A DNA stretch of 7,585 nucleotides from Mogibacterium sp. (GTDB lineage Bacteria > Bacillota_A > Clostridia > Peptostreptococcales > Anaerovoracaceae), in the NCBI GenBank assembly GCA_017469325.1, contig JAFUGO010000135.1:1-7585 (forward strand), in the 5' to 3' direction. The notes under the pieces are model-generated. The model ran no database searches. It was not told the origin of the DNA and saw only the letters and a list, made by a program, of their open reading frames with translations. Shown here piece by piece: positions 1 to 7,345 of the stretch. The position numbers were made by a program, and so were the translations under genes. Each line of letters begins with the position of its first letter. Within the stretch, counting starts at the first letter, position 1.

Positions 1-672
1 TATGAGGATGATGACCTCATCCTCATAAACAAGCAGCCCGGGATCATAGTGCATCCGACAAAAGGACATCCGGAGCATACGATCGCGAACGGCGTAATGA
101 AGTACATGGCTGACAGCGGACAGTCGTTCAAAGTCCGCTTCGCGAACAGGATCGATATGGATACCACGGGTATCGTGATCGTCGCAAAAAACGCGAACGC
201 CCAGAATACGCTGTCGTCGCAGATGAGACGGAGCACCGTAGTTAAGAAGTACTATGCTCTCGTGGAAGGCGATATGGCTGAAGATCATTTTACGATCGAT
301 CTTCCCGTCGGAAGGCCGGACGAGGTATCCATAAGACGTGCCGTGATGTATGAGGGCGGCAAGGATGCCGTGAGCGAGGTCAACGTGATCAGACGCTTCG
401 ATTCAGAGAAGTACGGTCCTCACACGCTGGCAGAAGTCATACTCCATACGGGGCGGACGCATCAGATACGCGTCCACCTGACACACATCGGTAACCCGAT
501 AGCCGGTGACGAGCTCTACGGAGCATCGACTGATCTCATAGACAGGCAGGCTCTCCATGCTTACTACATTGAATTCGATCATCCGCATACGGGTGAGAGG
601 GTTAGCTTCAAAACAGAGCTGCCGGACGACATCAAAACAGCAATAAAAGCATTAGAAAACAGCGCCGTATAA
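1..672 (+). CDS. RluA-family pseudouridine synthase, 5'-truncated by window edge
   Basis: This enzyme isomerises specific uridines in rRNA or tRNA to pseudouridine in the cytoplasm. The reading frame is open from base 1, where YEDDDLILINKQPG matches the conserved opening of the RluA/RluD catalytic domain. The gene therefore starts upstream of the window, and the in-frame GTG at 49 is an internal valine. The active-site motif reads ANRIDMDTTG, with the catalytic Asp codon at 154-156. The family consensus is HRLDxxTSG, so the usual His is Asn here, a substitution I recall from other clostridial members. The C-terminal signature HTGRTHQIRVHL (about 448-480), followed by IGNPIAGDELYG, is intact. 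Any N-terminal S4 RNA-binding domain would lie outside the window. The gene ends in a terminator that includes its stop codon and faces nadK. Family assignment is very sure; the target uridine cannot be told. Confidence 0.95.
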   Translation, partial: YEDDDLILINKQPGIIVHPTKGHPEHTIANGVMKYMADSGQSFKVRFANRIDMDTTGIVIVAKNANAQNTLSSQMRRSTVVKKYYALVEGDMAEDHFTIDLPVGRPDEVSIRRAVMYEGGKDAVSEVNVIRRFDSEKYGPHTLAEVILHTGRTHQIRVHLTHIGNPIAGDELYGASTDLIDRQALHAYYIEFDHPHTGERVSFKTELPDDIKTAIKALENSAV

Positions 673-686
673 GCGCTGTTTTTCTT
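656..686. terminator. Bidirectional intrinsic terminator between convergent genes
   Basis: AAAACAGCGC (656-665) and GCGCTGTTTT (673-682) form a perfect 10-bp stem around a 7-nt loop. On the + strand the stem runs into TTTTTCTT. On the - strand its 3' arm ends in TTTT, followed by a T-rich stretch. It sits between the ends of the pseudouridine synthase gene and nadK and can serve both. The TAA stop of the + strand gene (670-672) lies in the loop. Confidence 0.9.
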
Positions 687-708
687 CAAATATCTTTGTC
701 TGCACATA

Positions 709-1506
709 TCAGAGAAGCTTGCTTGAGAGTTTGCTCCAGTGGTCATATGCTTTTGTACGAATAAGATGGATCTCTTTATCCGACTTTGTGAGCTCTATGC
801 GCTGAACTCCGCCGAACTCATGAGTGCGTCCGTCGAACGAGAGCATCACGTTGCCGCATTCGCATCTGCCTGTCCCCGCAACGGTTATCGTGTCGTTGGA
901 AGGGAGTATGAGACTCGAATTGAAGCATCTGTAAGCGTTGGTGCTCATAGGGGCGATAGGAGTTATCTGAAGTATATCGAGATCAGGCGAAATCAGCGAA
1001 CCGCCGAGCGAGTAGTTGTATGCTGTCGATCCCACAGGAGTCGAAATGATGAGACCGTCTCCGGAGAAGTCCTGGATCTTTGTCTGATCGATCGACACAG
1101 CGTAATGCGAGGCATGAGAGAACGGACCGCGTATAACGATCTCGTTGACGCCCGTACGCATGAATTCTCCGCGTCTGGTAATTATTTTTGCCTGGACAGG
1201 ACTGATATTCTGAAGCTCGTATTCTCCCTTGCTGATATATTCGAGAGTCTCTCTCATATTTGAAGGCAGGGCCTCCTGAAAGAAGCCGAGATGACCGGTG
1301 TTGATACCGATGATAGGGGACTTCGGGAAACCGCACTTGTGGACAAAGCTGAGGAAGGTACCGTCGCCGCCGATGCATGCCAGAAGGTCAACATCCTCGG
1401 AATATTCCTTTACGGGATCGTAACCGAATTCGCGGGCCATGGGGATAAATTTGTCGTAAGCGGCCCTCGAACTGTCCTTAAGATTGCAGAATACGTATAT
1501 CTTCAT
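709..1506 (-). CDS. nadK: NAD kinase
   Basis: NAD kinase phosphorylates NAD+ at the 2'-OH of its adenosine ribose, using ATP or polyphosphate, and is the only known route to NADP+. The 265-aa product has the usual bacterial length and all the hallmark motifs: GGDGT at residues 46-50 (nucleotide phosphate binding, catalytic Asp48), NTGHLGF at 69-75, NE at 121-122, and the glycine-rich block GDGLIISTPVGSTAYNYS at 149-166. The ATG (complement of 1504-1506) is preceded by GGAG (1515-1518) with 8 nt between, which supports this start. The N-terminal region before GGDGT is short but typical of Firmicute members. It is transcribed divergently from the operon starting at 1596, from a shared 89-bp intergenic region, and ends at the bidirectional terminator. 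Confidence 0.96.
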   Translation of the reverse strand: MKIYVFCNLKDSSRAAYDKFIPMAREFGYDPVKEYSEDVDLLACIGGDGTFLSFVHKCGFPKSPIIGINTGHLGFFQEALPSNMRETLEYISKGEYELQNISPVQAKIITRRGEFMRTGVNEIVIRGPFSHASHYAVSIDQTKIQDFSGDGLIISTPVGSTAYNYSLGGSLISPDLDILQITPIAPMSTNAYRCFNSSLILPSNDTITVAGTGRCECGNVMLSFDGRTHEFGGVQRIELTKSDKEIHLIRTKAYDHWSKLSSKLL

Positions 1507-1521
1507 TTTATTAACTCCGTG

Positions 1522-1565
1522 TGCTATAATATTTTGTCGGAATTTTTGACAAAATCATTATAGCA
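1522..1565. promoter_or_regulatory. Inverted repeat with two facing extended -10 boxes (nadK / operon control region)
   Basis: The left arm is TGCTATAAT (1522-1530), A, TTTTGTC (1532-1538). The right arm is GACAAAA (1548-1554), TC, ATTATAGCA (1557-1565). Outer and inner arms are perfect complements, differing only by one extra base in the right arm, around the 9-nt centre GGAATTTTT. Each outer arm reads TGnTATAAT on its own strand, an ideal extended -10. The - strand copy would start nadK mRNA near 1550 and the + strand copy would start operon mRNA near 1537. An alternative + strand promoter is TTGACA (1546-1551), 17 nt, then TATCAG (1569-1574). Symmetry of this length also suits a dimeric repressor site. 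The repeat is seen directly; promoter and operator roles are inferred. Confidence 0.7.
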
Positions 1566-1595
1566 TAATATCAGGATCAATTAAATCTATCGCAA

Positions 1596-2138
1596 ATGGA
1601 TAAAGTCAGACTGTACAAGGTGCTCGACATAGATTCGCCGGATGAGTTCCAGTATTACGAGAACCTCGCCGCGCTTCTCGAAGAAGACGAGTACATAGAA
1701 GATAATCTAATAAAGGACCTGCTCAGAAGCGTCGATAAAGAAAGGCTTGCCGAGCATTTCGATTCCTACTTTGAGGATTTCCTGAGGCACCTGCCCGACA
1801 GTGAGACTGATCTTTATGTGATGATCGAATCTATAGGAAGAGCGTTCAACGGTCTTATCTTCCGCGATATGAGCGATGCAGAGATAGATGCTCTCACATC
1901 CGAGGTGTCGAAGTTCCGCAAATGGTATGTCCACGACAGCAACGCTTTTGACAGGATAAACGGCTCGGAAACGAGCGTAAGGGACGCCAGATACGATATA
2001 GCGGCGGCAAAGCTGCTGGGTGACCGCGCTGATTTCGATTTCAGAAAGGCTCTCGATTATGACCTCGAAGGATTCAGCGTCAGGATCGCCGATATGATAG
2101 GGAATACGGACGGAGACAATACGGCAGACAACGATTGA
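1596..2138 (+). CDS. Acidic conserved-type protein of unknown function, first gene of the operon
   Basis: I do not recognise a named family. The 180-aa product is strongly acidic, especially residues 14-75 and the Asp-rich C-terminus. It has no signal peptide, membrane segment, cysteine cluster or nucleotide-binding motif, so it is probably a soluble, mostly helical cytoplasmic protein. Codon use matches its neighbours, which argues for a real gene. Its TGA stop (2136-2138) shares one base with the dgt ATG, so it is probably co-translated with dgt. The ATG at 1596 has no Shine-Dalgarno sequence at normal distance; the nearest purine run, AGGA (1573-1576), lies 19 nt upstream. No better in-frame start is visible. 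I have a weak impression that related short proteins sit beside dgt/dnaG in other Clostridia. A link to replication or sigma factor control would be a guess from position alone. Confidence 0.8.
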   Translation: MDKVRLYKVLDIDSPDEFQYYENLAALLEEDEYIEDNLIKDLLRSVDKERLAEHFDSYFEDFLRHLPDSETDLYVMIESIGRAFNGLIFRDMSDAEIDALTSEVSKFRKWYVHDSNAFDRINGSETSVRDARYDIAAAKLLGDRADFDFRKALDYDLEGFSVRIADMIGNTDGDNTADND

Positions 2139-3154
2139 TGCTAACACGAGAACTGATCGAGAAAAGGGAATATGAGATACTCTCTCCGAAGGCCTGCAAG
2201 GCTGCGGAGTCAAGGGGCAGACAGTTCGAAGAAGAAAAGTGCGAATACCGCACGGATTTTCAAAGGGACAGGGACAGGATAGTTCATTCCAAAGCATTCA
2301 GAAGGCTGATCCACAAGACACAGGTATTCCTTGCTCCTGAAGGCGATCATTACAGGACAAGACTTACTCATACACTCGAAGTATCCCAGATATCCAGGAC
2401 GGTAGCCAGGATGCTGGCCTACAACGAAGACCTCACCGAAGCGATTGCTCTGGGGCACGACCTCGGTCATACTCCATTCGGTCACGTTGGAGAAAAGGTC
2501 CTCAACAAGATCCATCCGGGCGGCTTCGTTCACAACGAGCAGAGCCTCCGCACTGTCGATGTAATAGAAGACACCTCAAGAAGAAGAGGACTCAACCTCA
2601 CTTACGAGGTAAGGGACGGGATTCTCAATCACAGAGGAAACGTGACTCCCGTTACGCTTGAGGGTCAGATTGTAAAGATCTGCGACCGCATAGCATATGT
2701 AAATCACGATATAGATGACGCCATCAGAAGCGGTGTCATCACTTGTGAGCAGCTTCCCGAGAAGGAGATCGCCATACTCGGAAGCACTCATTCCGACCGC
2801 ATAAACAACCTCATAGTCGATCTTTGCAAAAACAGCGAAGGCAAAGACACCATAGCTCTGTCACCGGAGTACGCAGAATCTCTGGACAGGCTGAGGACTT
2901 TTATGTTCAGGAATGTGTATAACTCGCAGGAGGTGCGCGGACTTTCGGATCTCGACAAAGTCCGGCGCATAATAAGTTCGCTTTACGGGTATTATCTGGA
3001 ACATTCGGATGAGATACCGGGAATATACAAGCAGATAGAGCAGGAAGAAGGCACTGAAGTCGCCGTTAAAGATCTTATATCCGGCATGACTGACAGGTAC
3101 GCCCTCAATCTGTATGACAAACTCTTTGTACCTACGGGCTGGAGGCAGCTGTGA
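2138..3154 (+). CDS. dgt: dGTPase-like HD-domain deoxynucleoside triphosphate triphosphohydrolase
   Basis: Members of this family hydrolyse dNTPs to the deoxynucleoside and tripolyphosphate, trimming dNTP pools in the cytoplasm. The 338-aa product matches the shorter Firmicute dGTPase-like group rather than the about 500-aa E. coli enzyme. The N-terminal signature YRTDFQRDRDRIVHSKAFRR and HKTQVFLAPEGDHYRTRLTH are characteristic. The HD-site metal ligands are visible: His78 (RLTHT), His107-Asp108 (GHDLGHTPFGH) and Asp183 (CDRIAYVNHD). A TTG at 2135 could add one residue, but the ATG at 2138 is preferred because it overlaps the preceding TGA as TGATG. There is no clear ribosome binding site, so translation probably depends on coupling to the upstream gene. 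dnaG follows after a 3-nt gap. Substrate preference among dNTPs cannot be read from the sequence. Confidence 0.93.
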   Translation: MLTRELIEKREYEILSPKACKAAESRGRQFEEEKCEYRTDFQRDRDRIVHSKAFRRLIHKTQVFLAPEGDHYRTRLTHTLEVSQISRTVARMLAYNEDLTEAIALGHDLGHTPFGHVGEKVLNKIHPGGFVHNEQSLRTVDVIEDTSRRRGLNLTYEVRDGILNHRGNVTPVTLEGQIVKICDRIAYVNHDIDDAIRSGVITCEQLPEKEIAILGSTHSDRINNLIVDLCKNSEGKDTIALSPEYAESLDRLRTFMFRNVYNSQEVRGLSDLDKVRRIISSLYGYYLEHSDEIPGIYKQIEQEEGTEVAVKDLISGMTDRYALNLYDKLFVPTGWRQL

Positions 3155-3157
3155 TCC

Positions 3158-4957
3158 ATGGCATACGACAATTTTACCGATGATCTCAAAGCTCAGCTGA
3201 ATATAGTCGACGTGATCGGACGCGAGGTGAACCTCAAAAAGTCCGGTTCAAACTACATGGGTCTCTGCCCGTTCCACAACGAGAAGACGCCGTCGTTCAG
3301 CGTCAATGAGAGCAAACAGTTCTATCATTGCTTCGGCTGCGGCAAGTCCGGCGACGTGATCGGCTTCGTGCAGGAGTATTACAAGCTTCCGTTCGTAGAA
3401 GCCGTAGAGAAGCTCGCGACAGAGAACGGCATAAAGCTTCCCGAGAGGAGAAGCAGCGGTCCTAAGATAGATTACGACAAGTATCACGGGATCAACGCCA
3501 AAGCCGCCAGGTTCTTCTACAACTCGCTCGGCATCAGAGGCAACAAAGGCCTTGCTTATCTCAGAAAGCGCGGACTGTCCAACGATACGATCACGGCTTT
3601 CGGGTTGGGATACGCGCCGGCTTCGGGCCACGCGCTCGTTGATCACCTTAGAGCCGAGGGCGTGTCGGATGACGACATGCTGAAGCTCGGCCTCGCTAAC
3701 AAGGGCAGCAACGGTCTGTACGATAAGTTCCGTGACAGGGTGATGTTCCCGATAATCAGCGTCCAGGACAAAGTCATAGGATTCGGCGGAAGGGCCATCG
3801 GTGACTATAAGCCGAAGTACCTGAATTCGCCTGAGAGCGAGATATTCCTGAAAAAGAACAATCTCTTCGGACTCAACCTCACAAAGAAAGAGATCGACAG
3901 AGAGCAGAGGGCGATCATAGTCGAAGGCTACATGGACATGATCTCCCTGTATCAGAACGGTGTTAAGAACGCAGCGGCGTCGCTCGGTACCGCGCTTACG
4001 GTCAACCAGGGCAGACTGCTTTGCAGATACTCAAAGAACATCGTGCTGTCATACGACTCCGACCAGGCCGGTATCAAAGCCGCCCTGAGAGGTATCGATG
4101 TGATAATCGAAGCCGGAGGCAAACCTAAGGTGATGACGGTCACCGACGGCAAGGATCCGGATGACTTCATAAAAGCTCACGGAAAAGAAGAATTCCTTAA
4201 GCTCGCCGACAACGCGATGCCTGCAACTGACTACAAACTGAAGCTGGCAAGGCGCGGGCTCGACCTCAATAACGACAGAGAGGTGCTCGAATACATCGAC
4301 AGGGCAGTCCCGATACTGAAAGACCTGGGCCCGGTGGAGCAGGATCTGTATATACGGAGGCTGTCGGAGGAATTCGGCATCTCCGAGAGCGCCATCAGTA
4401 TGGCTGTTCAGTCAGGTGGCGATAATACCAGAAACGTTAACACGCCTTCCGCTAACGCAGGAAGGAACAGGATCATCAGAGAATCCGACAGAAGATCGCA
4501 GAACAGCGGTTATTATGACAGATTCGAGAACGCTTTCGTCATCCTGGCGATGCGTGATCCAAGATACATAAAGCGCTTTGACGAAGACGGCATCACTTTC
4601 GGAAGCGCGCTTGCGAATAAGATATTGCTCGTTGAGAGATCACTCTGCGTAGATCCGCAGACGCTGAACCGCGGGATCAGTAAAGAAAAGATATTCGAAG
4701 CGCTCGATCCGGAAGAAGAAGCCGCATTCGCCAGACAGCTTGAATCAATACATGCAGGACCCGATGATGAGGCTTTCTACAGAGAAACGAAGGCCGGGTA
4801 CCTGTCCGGAAAGTACCGGGACGAAAAAGCCGAAGTTACAAACAGCATAGCGGTGGCCGAGAAAATGGGCGATACCGGTGAAATTGAAAGACTTGTAAAG
4901 CGGCTTATGGAGCTCGATTCACTCATCAATGCAACAATGGAGGAAAGCAATGCCTGA
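3158..4957 (+). CDS. dnaG: DNA primase
   Basis: DnaG synthesises the RNA primers for lagging-strand replication at the fork, acting with the replicative helicase. The 599-aa product is full-length for bacteria. The N-terminal CHC2 zinc finger has Cys37, His40, Cys58 and Cys61 ([11 protein letters not shown] and [11 protein letters not shown]). The TOPRIM catalytic core follows, with Glu256 in VEGYMD and Asp300/Asp302 in SYDSDQAG as metal-binding residues. A linker rich in Asn, Ser and Arg (about 425-450) leads to a C-terminal region of about 150 residues in the place of the helicase-interaction domain, which is poorly conserved across phyla. GGAGG (3141-3145) lies 12 nt before the ATG, inside the end of dgt. 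The end of the gene carries the ribosome binding site and start codon of rpoD, with an 8-nt overlap. Confidence 0.98.
   Translation: MAYDNFTDDLKAQLNIVDVIGREVNLKKSGSNYMGLCPFHNEKTPSFSVNESKQFYHCFGCGKSGDVIGFVQEYYKLPFVEAVEKLATENGIKLPERRSSGPKIDYDKYHGINAKAARFFYNSLGIRGNKGLAYLRKRGLSNDTITAFGLGYAPASGHALVDHLRAEGVSDDDMLKLGLANKGSNGLYDKFRDRVMFPIISVQDKVIGFGGRAIGDYKPKYLNSPESEIFLKKNNLFGLNLTKKEIDREQRAIIVEGYMDMISLYQNGVKNAAASLGTALTVNQGRLLCRYSKNIVLSYDSDQAGIKAALRGIDVIIEAGGKPKVMTVTDGKDPDDFIKAHGKEEFLKLADNAMPATDYKLKLARRGLDLNNDREVLEYIDRAVPILKDLGPVEQDLYIRRLSEEFGISESAISMAVQSGGDNTRNVNTPSANAGRNRIIRESDRRSQNSGYYDRFENAFVILAMRDPRYIKRFDEDGITFGSALANKILLVERSLCVDPQTLNRGISKEKIFEALDPEEEAAFARQLESIHAGPDDEAFYRETKAGYLSGKYRDEKAEVTNSIAVAEKMGDTGEIERLVKRLMELDSLINATMEESNA
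4939..4943 (+). promoter_or_regulatory. Ribosome binding site fixing the rpoD start
   Basis: GGAGG lies 6 nt before the ATG at 4950, which makes that codon the start rather than the in-frame ATG at 4929. The site is inside the last codons of dnaG, so ribosomes finishing dnaG could re-initiate on rpoD. Confidence 0.85.
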
Positions 4958-6203
4958 AAACATCAAGAACAAACTGAACGAATTTGACAACATCTACAAC
5001 GATGATGATGCCGCTGAGGCAGGCGGCGAGCTCTCAAAGACTGAAGAAGCGGCCAATACCATAATCGAAGCCGCAAAGCATACGGGCAACGAGATCACAT
5101 ACGGCGAGATCAACGCTCTGATCTCCGATTCAAACTTCGACAAGGATTCTCTCGAAGACATTTATGATATGGTCGAGAGCCACAATATCAGCATAATCGA
5201 GACAAGAGAACCTACCTCGAACGAGCTCGAAGATGACGACGTGGATGATGACGAGATCCTCGAAATGGAGCTCGACGACGAAGACCTTCTCAATGATGAA
5301 GAAGACGAGAAGAAGAGCGGCGTAGTCATAAAGTCCTCGGGCGAGATCGAAGTCACCGATGCAGCCAAGAATATCCCTACGGACGACCCTGTAAGGATGT
5401 ACTTCAAGGAGATCGGTAAAGTTCCTCTGCTCACAGCGGAAGAAGAGCGCGAGCTGGCTATCAGGATCGAGCAGGGCGACGAAGAAGCGAAGAAGAAGCT
5501 CTGCGAATCCAACCTCAGACTCGTTGTAAGTATCGCGCGCAGATATCTGAACAGAGGTCTTTCATTCCTCGACCTCATCCAGGAAGGCAACCTCGGTCTT
5601 ATAAAGGCCGTTGAGAAGTTCGACTACACCAAGGGCTACAAGTTCTCGACTTATGCCACATGGTGGATCAGACAGGCTATCACGAGGTCCATCGCAGACC
5701 AGGCGCGTACCATCCGTATCCCGGTACACATGGTAGAGACCATCAACAAGCTGATCAGGATCTCTAGACAGCTGCTTCAGGAATACGGACGTGAGCCTAC
5801 CAGCGAAGAGATCGCAAAGGAGATGGGCATCAGCGTAGAGAAGGTAAGAGAGATCAAGAAGATCAGCCAGGATCCTGTATCCCTCGAGACACCTATCGGA
5901 GAAGAAGAAGACAGCCATCTCGGCGACTTCATTCCTGATGAGGACATCCCTTCACCGGTGGACGCAGCGGCATATTCGATGCTTCAGAAGCAGCTCCGCG
6001 AGGTGCTTGACACACTGAGCGAGAGAGAGAAGAAAGTCCTCATCCTCAGATTCGGTCTTGATGACGGACGTCCGCGCACACTCGAAGAGGTAGGACGCGA
6101 GTTCAACGTAACAAGAGAGCGTATCCGTCAGATCGAGGCAAAGGCTCTCCGCAAGCTCAGACATCCGAGCCGCTCAAAGAAGCTGCGCGATTATCTGGAG
6201 TAA
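4950..6203 (+). CDS. rpoD: Primary (housekeeping) RNA polymerase sigma factor, sigma-70/SigA
   Basis: This is the main sigma subunit, directing RNA polymerase to -35/-10 promoters such as those seen in this window. From the ATG at 4950 the product is 417 aa. A region 1.1-like segment (about 30-85) is followed by a very acidic linker (92-120, 20 of 29 residues Asp or Glu). Region 1.2 starts at [12 protein letters not shown] (145-156). Region 2 is highly conserved, including [12 protein letters not shown] (188-199), the core-binding [18 protein letters not shown] (208-225) and the -10 recognition and melting segment [15 protein letters not shown] (232-246). Region 3 follows, and region 4.2 ([21 protein letters not shown], about 376-396) is the -35-binding helix-turn-helix. 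The combination of region 1.1, full regions 2-4 and a location next to dnaG marks the primary sigma rather than an alternative one. The next gene starts 1 nt after the stop. Confidence 0.98.
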   Translation: MPENIKNKLNEFDNIYNDDDAAEAGGELSKTEEAANTIIEAAKHTGNEITYGEINALISDSNFDKDSLEDIYDMVESHNISIIETREPTSNELEDDDVDDDEILEMELDDEDLLNDEEDEKKSGVVIKSSGEIEVTDAAKNIPTDDPVRMYFKEIGKVPLLTAEEERELAIRIEQGDEEAKKKLCESNLRLVVSIARRYLNRGLSFLDLIQEGNLGLIKAVEKFDYTKGYKFSTYATWWIRQAITRSIADQARTIRIPVHMVETINKLIRISRQLLQEYGREPTSEEIAKEMGISVEKVREIKKISQDPVSLETPIGEEEDSHLGDFIPDEDIPSPVDAAAYSMLQKQLREVLDTLSEREKKVLILRFGLDDGRPRTLEEVGREFNVTRERIRQIEAKALRKLRHPSRSKKLRDYLE

Positions 6204-6204
6204 T

Positions 6205-6933
6205 ATGAGGATCAGCAAAAGATTATATAAACTCGCAGAGTGCATAAGAAACGGCGACAGTGTCGCAGATATAGGGACGGATCACGGATACGTCCCTATG
6301 CTTTTGATGAAAGACGGCAGATCGCCGCATGTCATCATGTCGGATATAAGCGCCGGTTCTCTTGCAAAAGCCGTTGAGACATTCAGGCTGACCGGCCTTA
6401 TGGATAAGGTGTCCGAAAGCGACTTCAGGGTCGGCGACGGACTTCAGACTCTTGAGCCCGGAGAGACCGATGAAGTGATCATTGCGGGACTCGGAGGCCA
6501 CACGATAGCCGGCATACTCGATGCGGATATCGAAAAGAGCATGAGCTTCAGCAGGCTGGTACTTCAGCCGAGAAAGCACTCCGGCACGCTGCGCCACTAT
6601 CTTTATACCCACGGATGGGATACCGAAGCGGAGTATCTGGCAGAAGAAGGCAAGTTCGCATGCGAGATAATCACAGCTGTACCCGCCCAGACAGAGCAGC
6701 GCGAGGCCCCGTATCCGGAAGATGATATACGGTGGAAGTATCCGGAAAACCTTGTGGACACGGATCCCGGACTTGCTCTTATGAGAATAAGCTGGAAGCT
6801 CGGAAGCATAGAGGAGCAGACGGAAAATCTCAGAAACAGCGGGGAGGATCACAGCGGCCTGATCGGCAGGCTCAGCAGCGATCACGCATATTTGAGCGAA
6901 CTCGAAGAGCGTGCAAAAAAATCATTGAAATAA
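6205..6933 (+). CDS. trmK: tRNA (adenine(22)-N1)-methyltransferase
   Basis: TrmK transfers a methyl group from S-adenosylmethionine to N1 of adenine 22 in the D-arm of certain tRNAs (Ser and Tyr tRNAs in Bacillus). The 242-aa product has the family layout. An N-terminal Rossmann-like domain carries SAM motif I VADIGTDHGY (20-29), the acidic SDI (46-48), RVGDGL (75-80) and AGLGG (94-98). A C-terminal charged helical region (about 195-242) corresponds to the coiled-coil arm of the Bacillus enzyme. GGAG (6197-6200), inside the end of rpoD, lies 4 nt before the ATG, a short spacing but the only reasonable start. Next to rpoD is the family's standard position in Firmicutes. The usual Nif3-like gene does not follow; the RNase P RNA gene does. 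The last codons overlap the rnpB -35 box. Confidence 0.94.
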   Translation: MRISKRLYKLAECIRNGDSVADIGTDHGYVPMLLMKDGRSPHVIMSDISAGSLAKAVETFRLTGLMDKVSESDFRVGDGLQTLEPGETDEVIIAGLGGHTIAGILDADIEKSMSFSRLVLQPRKHSGTLRHYLYTHGWDTEAEYLAEEGKFACEIITAVPAQTEQREAPYPEDDIRWKYPENLVDTDPGLALMRISWKLGSIEEQTENLRNSGEDHSGLIGRLSSDHAYLSELEERAKKSLK

Positions 6934-6952
6934 CAAATATCAGTAATATAAT
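6925..6952 (+). promoter_or_regulatory. rnpB promoter
   Basis: TTGAAA (6925-6930) and TATAAT (6947-6952) are separated by 16 nt, matching 5/6 and 6/6 of the sigma-70 consensus. Transcription would begin near 6959, a few bases before helix P1 of the RNase P RNA. The -35 box overlaps the last codons of trmK, so this stable RNA can be made independently of the operon. Confidence 0.82.
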
Positions 6953-6958
6953 TACACA

Positions 6959-7310
6959 GGTAATTTTGGGCAGACCTGACGATCGCGTGCTTTATGCATG
7001 AGGAAAGTCCGGGCTCCGCAGGGCAAGGATGACGGATAACGTCCGCCGCAGGCAACTGTAGGGAAAGTGCAACAGAAACATACCGCCGAAACGGGTAAAG
7101 CCGTGGGAAGGTTGAAATGGTGAGGTAAGAGCTCACCGGGGCTGTGGAGACACAGCTGCCGTGTAAACCCCATCCGGAGCAAGACTGAGAAAGGGCATTT
7201 CGTGGTGCGGCCCGTACCCGCCCGAAGGTGAGTCGCTGGAGGCCGCAGGCAACTACGGTCCAAGATGGATGATCGTCTAATACAGAACCCGGCTTATGGT
7301 CTGCCCAAAC
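6959..7310 (+). ncRNA. rnpB: RNase P RNA, type A
   Basis: This is the catalytic RNA of ribonuclease P, which removes 5' leaders from precursor tRNAs. Terminal helix P1 is an 11-bp perfect pairing of TTGGGCAGACC (6966-6976) with GGTCTGCCCAA (7298-7308). Universal core segments are present: GAGGAAAGTCC (7000-7010), ACAGAAACATACCGCC (7072-7087), GGTAAGAG (about 7124-7131), GTAAACCCCA, and ACAGAACCCGGCTTAT (7282-7297) closing helix P4. P2 pairs GACGATC (from 6978) with GATCGTC (about 7271-7277). GGGC (7021-7024) can pair with GCCC (7210-7213) as the P6 pseudoknot, which marks type A rather than the Bacillus type B. GGT at 7227-7229 lies where the CCA-end-binding loop is expected. P3 is very short. 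There is no obvious terminator after P1, so the 3' end may be made by processing. The exact 5' and 3' ends are estimated. Confidence 0.96.
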
Positions 7311-7345
7311 TAATTCTGTAAATAAAAGCGACATATAAAAGGGAT

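Noticed and set aside
49..51. GTG as a start for the pseudouridine synthase
   Set aside because: The frame is open to base 1 and encodes conserved family residues upstream of this codon, so the GTG is an internal valine.
739..1263. 174-codon + strand open frame opposite nadK
   Set aside because: It lies entirely antisense to a gene with all NAD kinase motifs, and its translation has no recognisable domain.
2135..2137. TTG start for dgt
   Set aside because: The adjacent ATG at 2138 is the stronger codon and forms the typical TGATG stop-start overlap; the difference is a single residue.
4929..4931. ATG start for rpoD giving seven more residues
   Set aside because: It has no ribosome binding site and would overlap dnaG further, while the ATG at 4950 has GGAGG at ideal spacing.
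5162..5590. Ser-rich 142-codon open frame on the - strand
   Set aside because: It is a shadow of the GAT/GAC/GAA/GAG-rich acidic region of rpoD, whose complement reads as serine codons.
7334..7339. TATAAA as a -10 box for the activase gene
   Set aside because: No convincing -35 lies 16-18 nt upstream, and the start site would fall on the ATG itself.
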